A DNA stretch of 64,000 nucleotides from Chamaelirium japonicum (Eukaryota; Streptophyta; Magnoliopsida; Liliales; Melanthiaceae): contig CANTAL010000102.1 of NCBI GenBank assembly GCA_947650365.1, positions 913,997-977,996 on the forward strand, in the 5' to 3' direction. The position numbers were made by a program, and so were the translations under genes. The stretch's first letter is position 1; each line of letters starts with the position of its first letter. The notes beneath the pieces are model-generated. The model had not been told where the DNA came from and ran no database searches. It worked only from the letters and a program-made list of their open reading frames with translations. Shown piece by piece: positions 10,666 through 23,927 of the stretch.

Positions 10666-11472
10666 AAAAAAAAAAAAGAAAGAAAAAGAAAAATAGAATA
10701 AGAAACTAAACTAAACTTAACAAAAAAAAACAGAAAAAAAGAGAAAACAAAACAACAAAAAATAAAATAAAATAAAACCTAAACCCACTACCCCCCCCCC
10801 CCCCCAAACCCAGACCCGTGACCCCCCTTTTCCCCCCTTTCCTCTCTCTCTCTTCTCTCTCCCTCTCTCTTCCTCTATTCTCTCTTTCTCTGGTCTCTCT
10901 CTCTCCCTCTCGGACCCAAACCCGATCTGACCCCAGCCCTCCCCCCAAAGCCGCCGACCGCCGCCCCTCTACTGTCGCGCCGCCGCCCCGGATTCCCGCC
11001 TCCCCCTCTACTGCCGCGCCCGACCCGGCCGGAATCCCGCCGACGCCGCCGCCGGCCCCCTACCCTGCACCGCCGCCCCTAGGTCCCCCCCTACCCCGTC
11101 GGCCGACGCCCTCCTCTCCCTTTAAAACCGTGGTCCACCCCTCCCCTCTCCCCCTTCCTCAGCCCAACCCCCTTCTCCCCTACCCGAACCCCTTCTCCCC
11201 CCTTCCACAATCCGAGCCCCTTTCCCCTATCCGATTCCCCCCTCACCCTTCTCTGATCTCCCTCACTCTCTCTTTTCCTCTCTCAATCTCTCTCTCCTTC
11301 GTAGTGCGTGTGTGGTGTGCGGTGGCCGGAGCACAATCTGCCGGAGAGGAGCAGCCGGCCGGAGCGAAGCACCGCAGCCGGAGCCGACGCTCTCCCCGAT
11401 CAGGTCTCGTTCGTCGTAATGACAAGCATAAATGTTTTTGATCAATCCATTATCTGCCTATAGGTTTAATTG
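10666..11472. other. CT/proline-codon-rich segment between left arm and element C
   Basis: An A-rich stretch (10666-10775) and a poly-C run (about 10790-10805) lead into CTCTCT-rich and CCGCCG-rich DNA. An open frame at 10818-11441 gives a 207-residue Pro/Ser/Leu low-complexity product. There is no domain, and composition alone explains the frame. The segment resembles the leader or first-exon region of a GC-rich plant gene, ending GATCAG then GTCTCG, and may be captured host DNA. Unproven. Confidence 0.45.
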
Positions 11473-11992
11473 CACTACAAGAAAAGACATATTATGCGAC
11501 ATATTAGAACATCACCAAAAGTAGTCATATTCATCGCGACATATCTTTTGCGACATTTTAAATTGCGTCGCCAAGACGTCGCCAAATCCCCGTCTGAGAA
11601 TACTTTCAGCGACGCCATCAAAATGCGTCGCCGAAAGCTTTACCAATCACGACGCAATAAGCGTCGCCAATTGAAACAAAAAAACATCGCTAAAATGACC
11701 TCCCACGTGGCAAAAAACAACTAACTTAAGCTTATATATAGAACATTTAGCGACGCTCCGTATGCATCGCCAAAAGTAAACATATTTGGCGACGTATATA
11801 ATAGCGTCGCCAATAACTTCTAGCGAACAAATAATAGTGTCGTAGAATACAGACTTTGGCATCGTATAATGTATATATTTAGCGACGTAATAATTGCATC
11901 GTCAAATTTATCCATTGAGCCAAATGTATACATTAGCCGATGTAGTTATCACGCCGCAAAATATACACATTAAGTGACGTAATGTATTACAT
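11473..11992 (+). repeat. Left terminus and subterminal repeats of CACTA C (first part)
   Basis: Collinear with 4049-4605: CACTACAAGAAAAGACATAT then GCGACATAT, CGTCGCCAAGACGTCGCC and similar motifs in both orientations. It ends at AAGTGACGTAATGTATTACA, where the Copia LTR begins. Confidence 0.85.
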
Positions 11993-14110
11993 GGGTCAGA
12001 GGCTCGCAGCGGAAGCGATTTGGCGGTCGAAAGACCGTTCATGGTGCACGTTACACTATTTAATTTTTCATGGAAACTAATCTACATATGTGTGCATGTG
12101 TATGCACGAGAATCGAAAACCCCTAACGGCAATCTAGCGTAATGATTAACTAGCATGGATGCAAATCATAATGCTCGCTAGATCTACATGTTAGATTACA
12201 CATACCTTTCGTACGGATCTTTTAACCGTGGAGAATTGTCTTCTTTGTCGATGGAGACGGAAGATCGTTCACGAAGATGCCGACGGTACGAATGGAGGTG
12301 TTGCCTTCTTGTTCACCCGATCTCACACGATGCACGGAACGTCGCTCTCGGATCTTTGAGTGCCTCCGATGAACGACCCTTCTCCTTCTTCAGAACTCCA
12401 CGCGAGGAAGACGAAGTAGCAAGCGGGAAACACGAGATGAATCGGGAGAGAACTAGAGAGATGAGAGAGAGGGGGGTTCGGTTTCTGTAGTACATGGGGC
12501 CGGCGCCCATAGGTGCTTTTATAGGGCCGGCCACCCCCCCTTGGATAAGGATCCAAGGGGATAATGACCCCCTTATCTCATCTCTCCATTATCTCCTTTT
12601 TATCTCTCCGCGTATTTATCCGTTTTCCCACTTTTTAGGGCTCGATCTTAACCGTTTTTATCGCCCCATCCCTATCCATATGGCCGGCCCTATAGATTAG
12701 GGATTCTCATCCCTACATCATAGGGCCGGCCCTAGTGAGGTGTCCCATCACTAGGGTCGGCCAACAGTGAGGTCCGGCAGAGTGAGGTTTTTACCAAAAC
12801 GCCCCGACGCCTCATTTTGACCATTTCTAGCGTGCGATACCTAGCGGCCATTACTTAAGTGATATCTACTAGTTACTTACTATTAACTGAGGCCACCGGA
12901 AGGTGCCTCTAGCAAAGTCAACTAGTCAACTCGCAACATACCCCGGTGCATCGCACCTATGTAGCGAAGTTCACTTATGGCTAGGGATTACTACATACGA
13001 CTCCGCACTAGTCTCGGGCTCAACCCTTAGTACTCGTATGTAGTTACGCATCTACCGTGCTCTAGTGCCAAGCACACACGGAGCGTATACTTCTTTCTTC
13101 CTCCTGCTTATGGTGTTCCGAGGAGACGGTTCAAGAACCGTACATAATGTTGATAAGGTGGAACCATCAGGGACCGGGGTTCATGGCTTCCAACTCAAGC
13201 TCGATCGACACACTACCCGAGTGTACCATCGATCCTCTGAGCTCGAGTTAACCTGCGTAGCCACCCAGAGTGCGACACAGGCTGCACTCCAATTCACCCA
13301 GACTTACTATATTCTCCATCATACCCCTGCTCTCCGCTTAGTAGTGGTAAACTCGCTGTCCCTCCACTTGATGCCATGATTCACTTCGAGCGGTGAAGAC
13401 TACCGTCAGACTCGAATGATCATATGACTTGGTTCCTTCCAGGTTGACCTATACATCGTACCTCTGATTACCCCGTCGAGTAATCGAACCCGGTCAACAG
13501 TCAAACTGATGACCACCAGGCCTGGGTTTGGTACAGTGTAAGTCACACCAAGGAACGCATCTCCCATCAGGGGTGTGGATGGCCTGCAGGAGTGACACGC
13601 TAATGCAACGCCAGCCGGGTAACCCAGTACACCGTGGTTTTGGATCACTGCATATGGACCCTCACACATTGGTGCGCCAAAGCACCACGCAACTAGTTAG
13701 TCCATCAGTCGTGGTTCCTCAGGGTTTAGGACCGTTTTACCCTAAGCAGAAACACGGCTTAGTGTACCAGTGTCTGCTCACTGATCTGTACACCGTGTTA
13801 GTTCCGTTCAGCCACAGACACTGTGCCTGGTGATGACCATGGTGAAGACATCCCATGAACTGTCATCGCCAACAGCTTATCATGATGAGGCGACCAACCT
13901 GATCATAGCTGCGAACTTATTTAGGTTATACGGGACCAATCCACTTAGTCTTCAACTCAGTGGACTACCATATAACCATGGCTCTCTGTTCTCTAAAGAA
14001 CACGTAACTATGTTACGCACCTATATGCATCTCATATATATTAATAACTATCAATCTCTATTAGACCAAAACATAAAGTTTTACAAGCTTAGAACACATC
14101 AATCCTAACA
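11993..14110 (-). repeat. Copia 3' LTR (left), outer edge missing
   Basis: It ends inward at TCAATCCTAACA (14110; the minus-strand LTR start TGTTAGGATTGA). At the outer edge it starts only at GGGTCAGAGGCTCGC, whereas the right LTR has TGTTGGAAGTTAATCC before GGGTCAAAGG. The place of the missing bases is taken by GTATTACATG, which also belongs to the CACTA target. The LTR contains an 87-codon open frame (13406-13669, minus) also present in the other LTR copies. Confidence 0.9.
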
Positions 14111-14124
14111 ATCTCCCACTTGGT
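14111..14124 (-). other. Polypurine tract of the Copia element
   Basis: On the minus strand AGTGGGAGAT lies immediately before the LTR start TGTTAGG. This is the position and composition expected for the plus-strand primer in Copia elements. Confidence 0.75.
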
Positions 14125-17100
14125 CTAGCGAAGCAAAACGGTTTTGACTCCCATCGCGTCCATATGTCGCTCGAATGCCTTGGTAGGTATTGCCTTTGTG
14201 AAAGGATCAGCAATATTATCTGTAGATGCAATCTGTGTCACCGCTACTCGCCCTTGCTTTTGAAACTACCGAATCAAGTGGAACTTGCGCTCGATGTGCT
14301 TCCCCTTTTGGTGATGTCTTGGCTCCTTTGCTTGTGCTACCGCCCCACTATTGTCGCAGTAAAGCACAATAGGTAACTGGGCCTCTGGTACGCACCCCAA
14401 TTCCGTGAGGAATTTCTTGAGCCATACCGCCTCTTTGGCTGCCTCGCACGCTGCAACGTACTCAGCCTCTGTGGTAGAGTCTGCAATGCATTTCTGCTTC
14501 ACACTCTGCCAACTAACCGCTGCTCCTCCTAGCATAAACACAAAACCTGATGTCGACTTCCTGGATTCCAAATCTGACATAAAGTCAGAATCTGTATATC
14601 CAATCGGCGTCAGTTCTTGTCCAGTGTAAACCAACTCATAGTCCCTTGTTCTACGAAGGTACTTGAGTATACACTTCACAGCTGTCCAGTGATCTGGACC
14701 CGGATTCGACTGAAACCGACCCATCATTCCTACTGCGAAACAGATATCAGGCCTTGTACAATGCATAACATACATTAGACTACCTAGTGCTGAAGCATAA
14801 GGTATCTTCTGCATTTCTGCTCTCTTCTCAGGTGTCTTAGGACATTGATCCTTAGACAGTTTTACGCCATATCTAAATGGCACAAAACCCTTCTTGGAGT
14901 TTTGCATGTCAAATCTAGCCATAACCTTATCTATATACGCAGCCTGTGATAGCGAGAGAATCCTGTTCTGGCGATCACGTGTTACCTTGATCCCCAAAAC
15001 ATAACTCGCTTCACCTAGGTCTTTCATATCGAACTGTGTTGACAACCAGACCTTTACCGTTGACAATGTTCCTACATCATTCCCAATGAGTAGAATATCG
15101 TCTACGTAAAGTATCAAATATATCACTGTAGTCTTATCACTCCTCTTGTATACACATGGTTCATCCTCGTTTTGAGTAAATCCATATGACTGGATTGCCT
15201 GATCAAAACGGATGTTCCAACTTCTAGATGCTTGCTTTAGTCCATAAATGGACTTCTGCAACTTGCAAACTAGATGTTCCTGACCCTCTGATTCAAAACC
15301 TGGTGGCTGCATCATATAAATGTCTTCTTCCAAATTCCCATTAAGGAATGCTGTCTTGACATCCATTTGCCAGATCTCCCAGTCATAATGGGCTGCAATG
15401 GATAGAAGGATCCGAATAGACTTTATTATAGCTACCGGCGAGAAGGTTTCGTCAAAGTCGATTCCTTCTCTCTGGGTATAACCCTTGGCAACTAATCTAG
15501 CTTTATAAGTCTCTATTGTACCATCGGATCCTTTCTTCTTCTTGTACACCCACTTACACCCAATAGGTTTAATATTGGATAATGGTGTAACTAGAGTCCA
15601 GACAGCGTTATGGAACATTGATGCAATTTCTGCCTCCATGGCCTTTTGCCAGTCAGAGCTGTCAGAAGCTCCCATTGCCTCATCGTAGCTCAGTGGGTCA
15701 TCCTCCTAACCCTCTGGATCAACCAATAAGGTTTCTCCATAGTATCTGTCAGGAGCTCTGATGTTTCTCCCACTGCGACGAGGTGGTGGTGGTGTTACAG
15801 GATTAATAGGTTCTACAGTATCTGGTATATTATTATCTGTAATGTCAGCTCCCACTATGCTTTTGGATGCGCTCTCTGATCTAGTACCCAGTAGCTCATC
15901 CAGAACTACCTTACTAGCAGGCTTGTGGTCCATAACATAATCATGTTCTAGGAAAATGGCATTCGTCGAAACGATTACCTTCTTTTCCTCAGGATCATAA
16001 AATAGTCCACCTTTAGTCTCTTTGGGATACCCTATAAACAGACATGCTTTGGACTTTGGCTCCATCTTTTCCCTCTTGTCAATCCGCACATGTGCAGGAC
16101 ATCCCCATATTCTGAAGTGCTGTAGTGTTGGCTTTTGCCTTGACCACAGTTCTCTAGGGGTCTGAGGCACTGATTTAGATGGAACGTGGTTCAGAACATA
16201 TGCTGCTGTTTGAAGGGCATATCCCCAAAAGGTCGTTGGTAAACAGGCATAACTCATCATGCTTCGAACCATGTCCAACAAGGTTCAATTCCTTCTCTTA
16301 GAGACTCCATTCTGTTGTGGGGTACCTGGAGCAGTTAACTGGGATGTTATCCCATGCTTCACCAAATACCCAAGGAACTCGTCAGATAGGTATTCACCTC
16401 CTCGATCAGATCGAAGGGTTTTTATACATTTACCTGTCTGCTTTTCTACTTCAGCCCTGAACTCTTTGAACATGTCAAAGGATTCCGACTTCCGATGCAT
16501 AAGGTAAATGTAACCATATCTTGAGTAATCATCTGTAAAAGTGATGAAGTACTCATGGCCTCCTATCGCCTTGACGCTCATGGGTCCACATACATCTGAA
16601 TGTATTAACTCCAATACCTCAGTAGCTCTTACTCCTTGGCCTTTGAAGGCCCTCTTGGTCATCTTGCCTTCCAGGCAAGATTCACAGGTGGGAAGGATCT
16701 CCGTAGGATCTGTTTCCAGAAGCCCAGCCTTTACCAACCTATGGATCCTATCTAAGGCAATATGCCCAAGCCGTAAGTGCCACAATTGGGTTAAATTCTC
16801 CGAAGGTTTCTTACGCTTAGATGAATTAACATTAAATGCTGAAGTTATTATGTTATCTTTTTCAAATTTAGGACTGAGAATATAGAGATGATTCTGAACC
16901 ATTCCTCTTATTATAAAAGTTCCATTCAGTTTAAAAGACACACCAGAAGTATCAAAATAAACTGAATAACCTTCATTAACTAAAGAAGAAACAGAAATTA
17001 AGTTACGTCTCAAGGACGGTACATAAAAGACATCTCTAAGAGTCAAAGTCTTATTATTCGAAAAAATAAGAGTAACATCTCCTATAGCTTCAGCAGCAGC

Positions 17101-18090
17101 CACGGCCTCAGTTCCCATGCTCAAAGTCACCTCTCCATCAAGCAACCTTCTGCTTTCCCGAAACCCCTGAAGAGAGTTACAGGCATGGTTAGTGGATCCT
17201 GAATCCACAATCCAACTAGCAAAAGAACTATTACTTGAAAGAAATGATTCAACAACTAAGAGTTGTAGATTACCTTCTCCAGCATTCTGAGGCTTCTTGC
17301 AGTCCTTCTTCCAATGACCCTTCTGGCCACACCGGAAACACTTAGTGCCCGGTTTCTTTGATTCTCCAGACCCAGAGGCCCCATCAGAGTCCTGCACAGG
17401 CGCTGACTTAGGTTTCTTCTTATGTTTCTTGCCTAGAGGTTTACCAGGCTTCTTGAAGGATCTGTGTTGCACGTGAAGTGCTTCGCCCTTCTGCTTGAAG
17501 CCATCCTCCGCTGCCTGGAGAGCTCCCAGAAGCTCTGCATTTGTCATAGCCAACTTGTTTAAATTAAAGTTGGTGACAAAGCCTTCAAAGGCTCCAGACA
17601 GTGACGAGAGGAAGATGTCTGTCATCACCTCGCCTTCTAGCACAATATCCATGGTCACTAGTTCGTTCTGGAACCCAAACATTTTCATCATGTGTTCCCG
17701 AACCAGCGTCCCATTGGACATCTTAGTGCCGACGAGTTTCTTGATGGTAAGGTATCGCGTAACGCGATTGTGACCTTCAAACATCTCCTTCAGATACAAC
17801 ATCATATCAGAAGCGTCGGGCATCTCCTCGACTTGCTTCTGCAGAGTTGTTTGCAAGGATGCTATTATATAGCATTTACATATCTCATTAGATTCCTTCC
17901 AGTCAGTGAATGCCTTTAACTGTGCCTCTGTGGCATTGGGTCCTGGCAAATCTGGCTCAGGGTCATTCAGGGCTGACATGTGTTTACCTATCCTTAAGAC
18001 TAGGTACATGTTGCGCTTCCAGTCCTCATAGTTGGGACCGGTAAGTTTGTGGTCATTTAGGATAGCGGACAGGGGGTCTAACTTGGTCAT
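14125..18090 (-). pseudogene. Copia gag-pol polyprotein, one frame with three nonsense codons
   Basis: The chosen start is the ATG at 18090 (MTKLDPLSAILNDHKLTGPN), eleven codons inside the longer open frame. Domain order: Gag with the UBN2-like segment; a CCHC zinc knuckle CFRCGQKGHWKKDC (near 17340); protease with WIVDSGSTNHAC (active site DSGS); integrase with the HLRLGH and CESCLEGK zinc motif and the D,D,E core ending QQNGVSKRRN. Reverse transcriptase with YVDDILLIGND (near 15100) and RNase H with TEAEYVAACEAAKEAVWLKK complete it. Stops: TGA at about 16282-16284 (RRN*TLLDM, CGA to TGA), TAG at about 15703-15705 (DPEG*EDDPL) and TAG at about 14266-14268 (KFHLIR*FQKQ). After the last stop the frame continues to VKTVLLR and a final stop at 14125-14127. 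About 1,320 codons, normal for Copia. It once made the proteins that copy and integrate the element. Confidence 0.95.
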
Positions 18091-19825
18091 CTGAAAATAA
18101 AAGACTGAATATATGAGATGCATTAAAAACTTATTTTATGGATTTTTAAAACAAGCTAATTATATCCATATGACAACGCTACCCTCAAGCGGAGCCATCT
18201 CTATGGATTGATTAACCATGTATGTAAGATCTCGGAGTAGGCTACACCTGTCCGAGGGGGCAGTGTGCAGGTCTTCCACTTACACGGGTCTTTCCCTTGA
18301 CCCTATCCAAATCTGCCAACTACGGGCTTTGATGGACCATGGTTATCTTTTGGCCAGTACCACGTGATCACCGTTGTCTTCGCAACGAATACCTCACGCG
18401 TACTTAGGATGCTTACCCACGAGCTTAGGCAATTACGGCACGGGAATTCTAACGGCCCCCACGAGGGTGAGTAAAGCCTGAACACTTGGCACCGTAACCG
18501 CCATATCCCGAAGGAGATCACTAAGTAGCTTGGCATAGAAAAAACACAGCTCTCACCCGAGGGGGTTATTGAGTTATGCCCTTCCACCCGAGTACGAAGT
18601 GATTAGCCGTGGAGGCCAGAGGATCTCTAAAAGTCCTCTATTACATCCCTTATAAATATTTGAGGGTTATTTTGCGAGTATGAATTTATGCAAATGCAAA
18701 GGTAGCGACCTCCTAAATACTAGACCCTGGTCACACCATGCTCCCACTAGCGTTCAAGCCCTTTGCCTAGCATTAATCATTCTCGGAATATCATAGTCCC
18801 TGCCTCAAGTGGATTTCTCCATTCAAGGGTCACATTACATATTCCGAGAATATCGATGCTCTGCAAAATTGGTCATCACGCTAATGCTCTGGAGCTAATC
18901 CTAGAGTCAGACTCACTGGAAAGGACTCCCACTAGTCATGGCGCCTCGCTTATAGATTTGACAATTGATGTTCAATGGATCTCCATCTCATCTTTGATTT
19001 CGATGCTGGCCAAATAGGCACACCCGACTAGTCGGGTGCTCTCCTAATGGTGGCATAACCATATGTGATGGGATCCCACTAACATCAAAAGTCAACTAAA
19101 TAATAGACGTCATCTAGCGGGATCCTATCCTCAAACAGTCGCTTGGACCGGAGGGGAAATGCTTCCCTCTAAAAACAGATAATAGCATTATCTCATCGGG
19201 GTTCGATATGAAGCATAAAGAACTAATTAAAGAAAGCAACCAGAAAAAACTGAATTAAGTTCAGGGTCCGACCCCTGAACCTAATTAGCACAGCGCAGGC
19301 CTCTAGCTTTCTTCGCAAGGTTCCTCGGTCCGGCTTCTCCGTCGCACTCGCGAATACTTTTCCGGATCGTCTTCATCCTCCAGGGTTCCGCTTCCGCTCC
19401 CGATGGTGGATTTCTTTGGCACATCTTTCTTCTCAATCTGTAACCGAAAATTCTAGTACGCTTTGAGCAATTGCTCGCTCGTACACAATTCCTAGAAAGA
19501 AAAGAAAAAACACACCTAGGAAAAGGCCATGGGAAACCGAGGATAGACAAGCCCCATCACTCGCCCAATCTAAGGCTCAATTACATATCCACACATAGAA
19601 AGCAAATCCAGACTTTTTGCTAACTCGGGGTCCGACCCCCGGTAGCAAGCACAAAGCATAGATCTAGATTTTTTATAGCGGCGCCCTGCAAGAATGATTA
19701 ATAGAACAAGCACAATCTATACATATGCATGATCTAAGCGTATGAACCCCGATGATTTCACGCATTCATCATGCGCACACATGTTCGTTTCATGAAAAAA
19801 ACATGAAACGCACACCATTAATGCG
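18091..19825 (-). other. Untranslated leader of the Copia element
   Basis: About 1.7 kb between primer-binding site and gag. On the minus strand no long frame is present; short frames here (for example 18303-18587 and 19281-19550) have no recognised domain. Such a long leader is compatible with a packaging and regulatory region but nothing specific is identified. Confidence 0.6.
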
Positions 19826-19837
19826 GCTCTGATACCA
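19826..19837 (-). other. Primer-binding site, initiator Met tRNA
   Basis: On the minus strand the sequence is TGGTATCAGAGC, complementary to the 3' end of plant initiator methionine tRNA. It lies two bases inside the right LTR and fixes the element's orientation: the right LTR is the 5' LTR. Confidence 0.92.
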
Positions 19838-19839
19838 AT

Positions 19840-21972
19840 TGTTGGAAGTTAATCCGGGTCAAAGGCTCGCAGCGGAAGCGATTTGGCGGTCGAAAGACCG
19901 TTCATGGTGCACGTTACACTATTTAACTTTTCATGGAAACTAATCTACATATGTGTGGATGTATATGCACGAGAATCGAAAACCCCTAACGGCAATCTAG
20001 CGTAATGATTAACTAGCATGGATGCAAATCATAATGCTCGCTAGATCTACATGTTAGATTACACATACCTTTCGTACGGATCTTTTAACCGTGGAGAATT
20101 GTCTTCTTTGTCGATGGAGACAGAAGATCGTTCACGAAGATGCCGACGGTACGAATGGAGGTGTTGCCTTCTTGTTTACCCGATCTCACACGATGCACGG
20201 AACGTCGCTCTCGGATCTTTGAGTGCCTCCGATGAACGACCCTTCTCCTTCTTCAGAACTCCACGCGAGGAAGACGAAGTAGCAAGCGGGAAACGCGAGA
20301 TGAATCGGGAGAGAACTAGAGAGATGAGAGAGAGGGGGGTTCGGTTTCTGTAGTACATGGGGCCGGCGCCCATAGGTGCTTTTATAGGGCCGGCCACCCC
20401 CCCTTGGATAAGGATCCAAGGGGATAATGACCCCCTTATCTCATCTCTCCATTATCTCCTTTTTATCTCTCCGCGTATTTATCCGTTTTCCCACTTTTTA
20501 GGGCTCGATCTTAACCGTTTTTATCGCCCCATCCCTATCCATATGGCCGGCCCTATAGATGAGGGATTCTCATCCCTACATCATAGGGCCGGCCCTAGTG
20601 AGGTGTCCCATCACTAGGGTCGGCCAACAGTGAGGTCCGGTAGAGTGAGGTTTTTACCAAAACGCCCCGACGCCTCATTTTGACCATTTCTAGCGTGCGA
20701 TACCTAGCGGCCATTACTTAAGTGATATCTACTAGTTACTTACTATTAACTGAGGCCACCGGAAGGTGTCTCTAGCAAAGTCAACTAGTCAACTCGCAGC
20801 ATACCCCGGTGCATCGCACCTATGTAGCGAAGTTCACTTATGGCTAGGGATTACTACATACGACTCCGCACTAGTCTCGGGCTCAACCCTTAGTACTCGT
20901 ATGTAGTTACGCATCTACTGTGCTCTAGTGCCAAGCACACACGGAGCGTATACTTCTTTCTTCCTCCTGCTTATGGTGTTCCGAGGAGACGGTTCAAGAA
21001 CCGTACATAATGTTGATAAGGTGGAACCATCAGGGACCGGGGTTCATGGCTTCCAACTCAAGCTCGATGACACACTACCCGAGTGTACCATCGATCCTCT
21101 GAGCTCGAGTTAACCTGCGTAGCCACCCAGAGTGCGACGCAGGCTGCACTCCAATTCACCCAGACTTACTATGTTCTCCATCATACCCCTGCTCTCCGCT
21201 TAGTAGTGGTAAACTCGCTGTCCCTCCACTTGATGCCATGATTCACTTCGAGCGGTGAAGACTACCGTCAGACTCGAATGATCATATGACTTGGTTCCTT
21301 CCAGGTTGACCTATACATCGTACCTCTGATTACCCCGTCGAGTAATCGAACCCGGTCAACAGTCAAACTGATGACCACCAGGCCTGGGTTTAGTACAGTG
21401 TAAGTCACACTAAGGAACGCATCTCCCATCAGGGGTGTGGATGGCCTGCAGGAGTGACACGCTAATGCAACGCCAGCCGGGTAACCCAGTACACCGTGGT
21501 TTTGGATCACTGCATATGGACCCTCACACATTGGTGCGCCAAAGCACCACGCAACTGGTTAGTCCATCAGTCGTGGTTCCTCAGGGTTTAGGACCGTTTT
21601 ACCCTAAGCAGAAACACGGCTTAGTGTACCAGTGTCTGCTCACTGATCTGTACACCGTGTTAGTTCCGTTCAGCCACAGAAACTGTGCCTGGTGATGACC
21701 ATGGTGAAGACATCCCATGAACTGTCATTGCCAACAGCTTATCATGATGAGGCGACCAACCTGATCATAGCTGCGAACTTATTTAGGTTATACGGGACCA
21801 ATCCACTTAGTCTTCAACTCAGTGGACTACCATATAACCATGGCTCTCTGTTCTCTAAAGAACACGTAACTATGTTACGCACCTATATGCATCTCATATA
21901 TATTAATAACTATCAATCTCTATTAGACCAAAACATAAAGTTTTACAAGCTTAGAACACATCAATCCTAACA
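19840..21972 (-). repeat. Copia 5' LTR (right), complete
   Basis: It runs from TGTTGGAAGTTAATCCGGG to TCAATCCTAACA on the plus strand, 2,133 bp, with TG...CA termini. It is followed by GTAATGTATTACATGAGTCA of the CACTA target. The U3 promoter should be near 21900 on the minus strand, but no unambiguous TATA box was assigned. Confidence 0.92.
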
Positions 21973-22440
21973 GTAATGTATTACATGAGTCACCAAAAAT
22001 CAAATTCTTAATTTTATTTGGTTAAATATTACTTTTTTTTATGAAATCTTTATACACATATACATTTATCTATACATATTTCATTAAAAATAAAAGTACA
22101 CAAGTATTTATTTAAACTCAATTAAAGTCAAATAAAAAGACTAAATTATTCTTCTAAGTACACATGTTTATCCATACTCGTTTCTATTAAGGATCAACAA
22201 CATAAAACCAACATCCATAACATCAACTGAAGGACTACAAAAAAATTGTCTTTGAAGATGATGCTGCATCTGTTTTGAAATGCCAAATAAAATGGTAGAA
22301 ATTGATGGCTAATATGATCCATTCGCAGGCCAATGAAGTCAATCGTCCATCTGTATAAAAAAAAGAATAACAATTAATTTTCCATGCAGTAGTTAAGTTA
22401 TTTTTTAATGATAAGAATCGACTTAAAGAATTGTATTATA
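21973..22440 (+). repeat. CACTA C left region, continued after the Copia insertion
   Basis: Collinear with 4599-5070 of element A, including TCACCAAAAATCAAATTCTT and CATCCATAACATCAACTGAA. It contains no ORF and lies between the subterminal repeats and the last exon of the TNPA-like gene, so it is probably 3' untranslated sequence. Confidence 0.75.
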
Positions 22441-23927
22441 TTAGAAATAATGTATTATGTGTTAGATACTAACCAAGAAGAATGCATCGATTGATCGTCA
22501 CCTGATGAACTCTCCCTACTCTGATTCTCTGGAATAAGACCTGCCCGTCGTAGGGTATGCATCGCAAAAGACTGAAAATCCTGAAACTCTTCAAGTTTCT
22601 TATTTTGGTGTTCAATCTGTTGTTGTTGACTTTCATTCAGGCCTTTAAGTGATGCTAACTCATCTCTAAGGCTCCTCACCTCCTCCGTTTGTGCCCGGGA
22701 AAGATCAGCAGTCCTAGAGGATGAGGGCTTCGGGCCTACCCCAAATCCTCTCAAGTATCCTGACCTCGAGCCAAGGACTTCAATAGACATCTCCTCCTGA
22801 CTCATAGGTACTGCATCAGGTTGCGAACATTTATCCTGCAATTCTACAAATGCCTCCTGCCATTTTTACAAAAATTAAACAAATTAGCTTTATTAAAAAA
22901 TAAAATTATAATGATTTAGAAAAAAATATAGTCTAGTTACTTACATGATTTTTCTTGCACATCTCATGCATCCAATCATTCTTTTTCTTACTCCAATGAG
23001 ACTCCTTATAGAAATCCGCAATATGGGGTTTTTGACCATTATTTTCTATCGCCTGATTTCATTATTGTTGTAATATATAAGACTGTAGCTAATCAACATT
23101 GCTAAGTAAGTAATTTTGTAAAAAAATAAAAAATTTATCACCATTATGGACATTGCTGTAGGAAAGGACCTTGACCCGCATGCATGATTGTAGGGCACTA
23201 GTGCTCGACTGGCTTTAGCTTTTTGTGACTTAACCTACATGATCAGAAAGAACGAATAATTAATTAAAATATTTAGAATAAAAATCCTAATAAAAGATAA
23301 AGTCTCTCAGATGTTACCTTGAAACTCTCCTTAGCCCATACATGGTTGATCAAGTAATTCCAATCATCTTGTGTAATCCCTCGAGGTGGCTTGATTTTGG
23401 GATCAACACCATCCTTCACTAGTTTTTGAAACTTTCTATGCAATTGGCACTTCCAATCCTTGTATTTGCTCATGCATCTATTTTCAATAGACTTTTGTAC
23501 CCTTTTATCATCAGCATACCCCTTGATATCAAATTTAGCCTGCAAATATAGTGTTAATAATTATAATGATAGACAAATTTGAGTATAACTCCCTCCTCTC
23601 TATTCCCCCTACCTTATTTTTTATTTAATTTTATTACATTCAAAAAAATTAAATGACTCAATAATAAAATTATAATTACCAGAACTCGTTGTATGATTAC
23701 TTCTCTAACAGAGCGATCAATATCAACCCACGAATTAACTCCTTGTATTGGTGCGCCCGCTCTGATCTCCTTTCCAAGCTCCATCATAAAAGATGGGGCA
23801 TTAATCCCCACTGGCACATTGTACTCCTCTGGGACCTCCACTGGAAGCTTACCAAATCATGCCACAAGCTTCTCTGTCCCCTTACCTTTGGTTAGCCCCT
23901 GTTTACGCCTCGTGCTCGGAGCTGACG

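Larger units (their letters stand above)
11993..21972 (-). mobile_element. Copia LTR retrotransposon, nearly complete
   Basis: Two ~2.12 kb direct LTRs (11993-14110 and 19840-21972) enclose a primer-binding site, a single gag-pol reading frame on the minus strand and a purine tract. By hand I count about 19 substitutions and one 1-bp indel between the LTRs, roughly 0.9 percent, which marks a recent insertion. Three in-frame nonsense codons interrupt the polyprotein. The left LTR lacks its outermost ~17 bp. The element sits inside the left subterminal region of CACTA C and is therefore younger than C. Confidence 0.95.

Noticed and set aside
10818..11441. 207-codon Pro/Ser/Leu-rich ORF
   Set aside because: Low complexity from CT- and CCG-rich DNA; no domain, no splice or codon evidence. 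Kept only as a compositional segment.
12188..12490. ~100-codon ORFs at the same place in both LTRs (12188-12490 and 20051-20353)
   Set aside because: Identical because the LTRs are near identical; no domain and not in a place where Copia elements encode protein.
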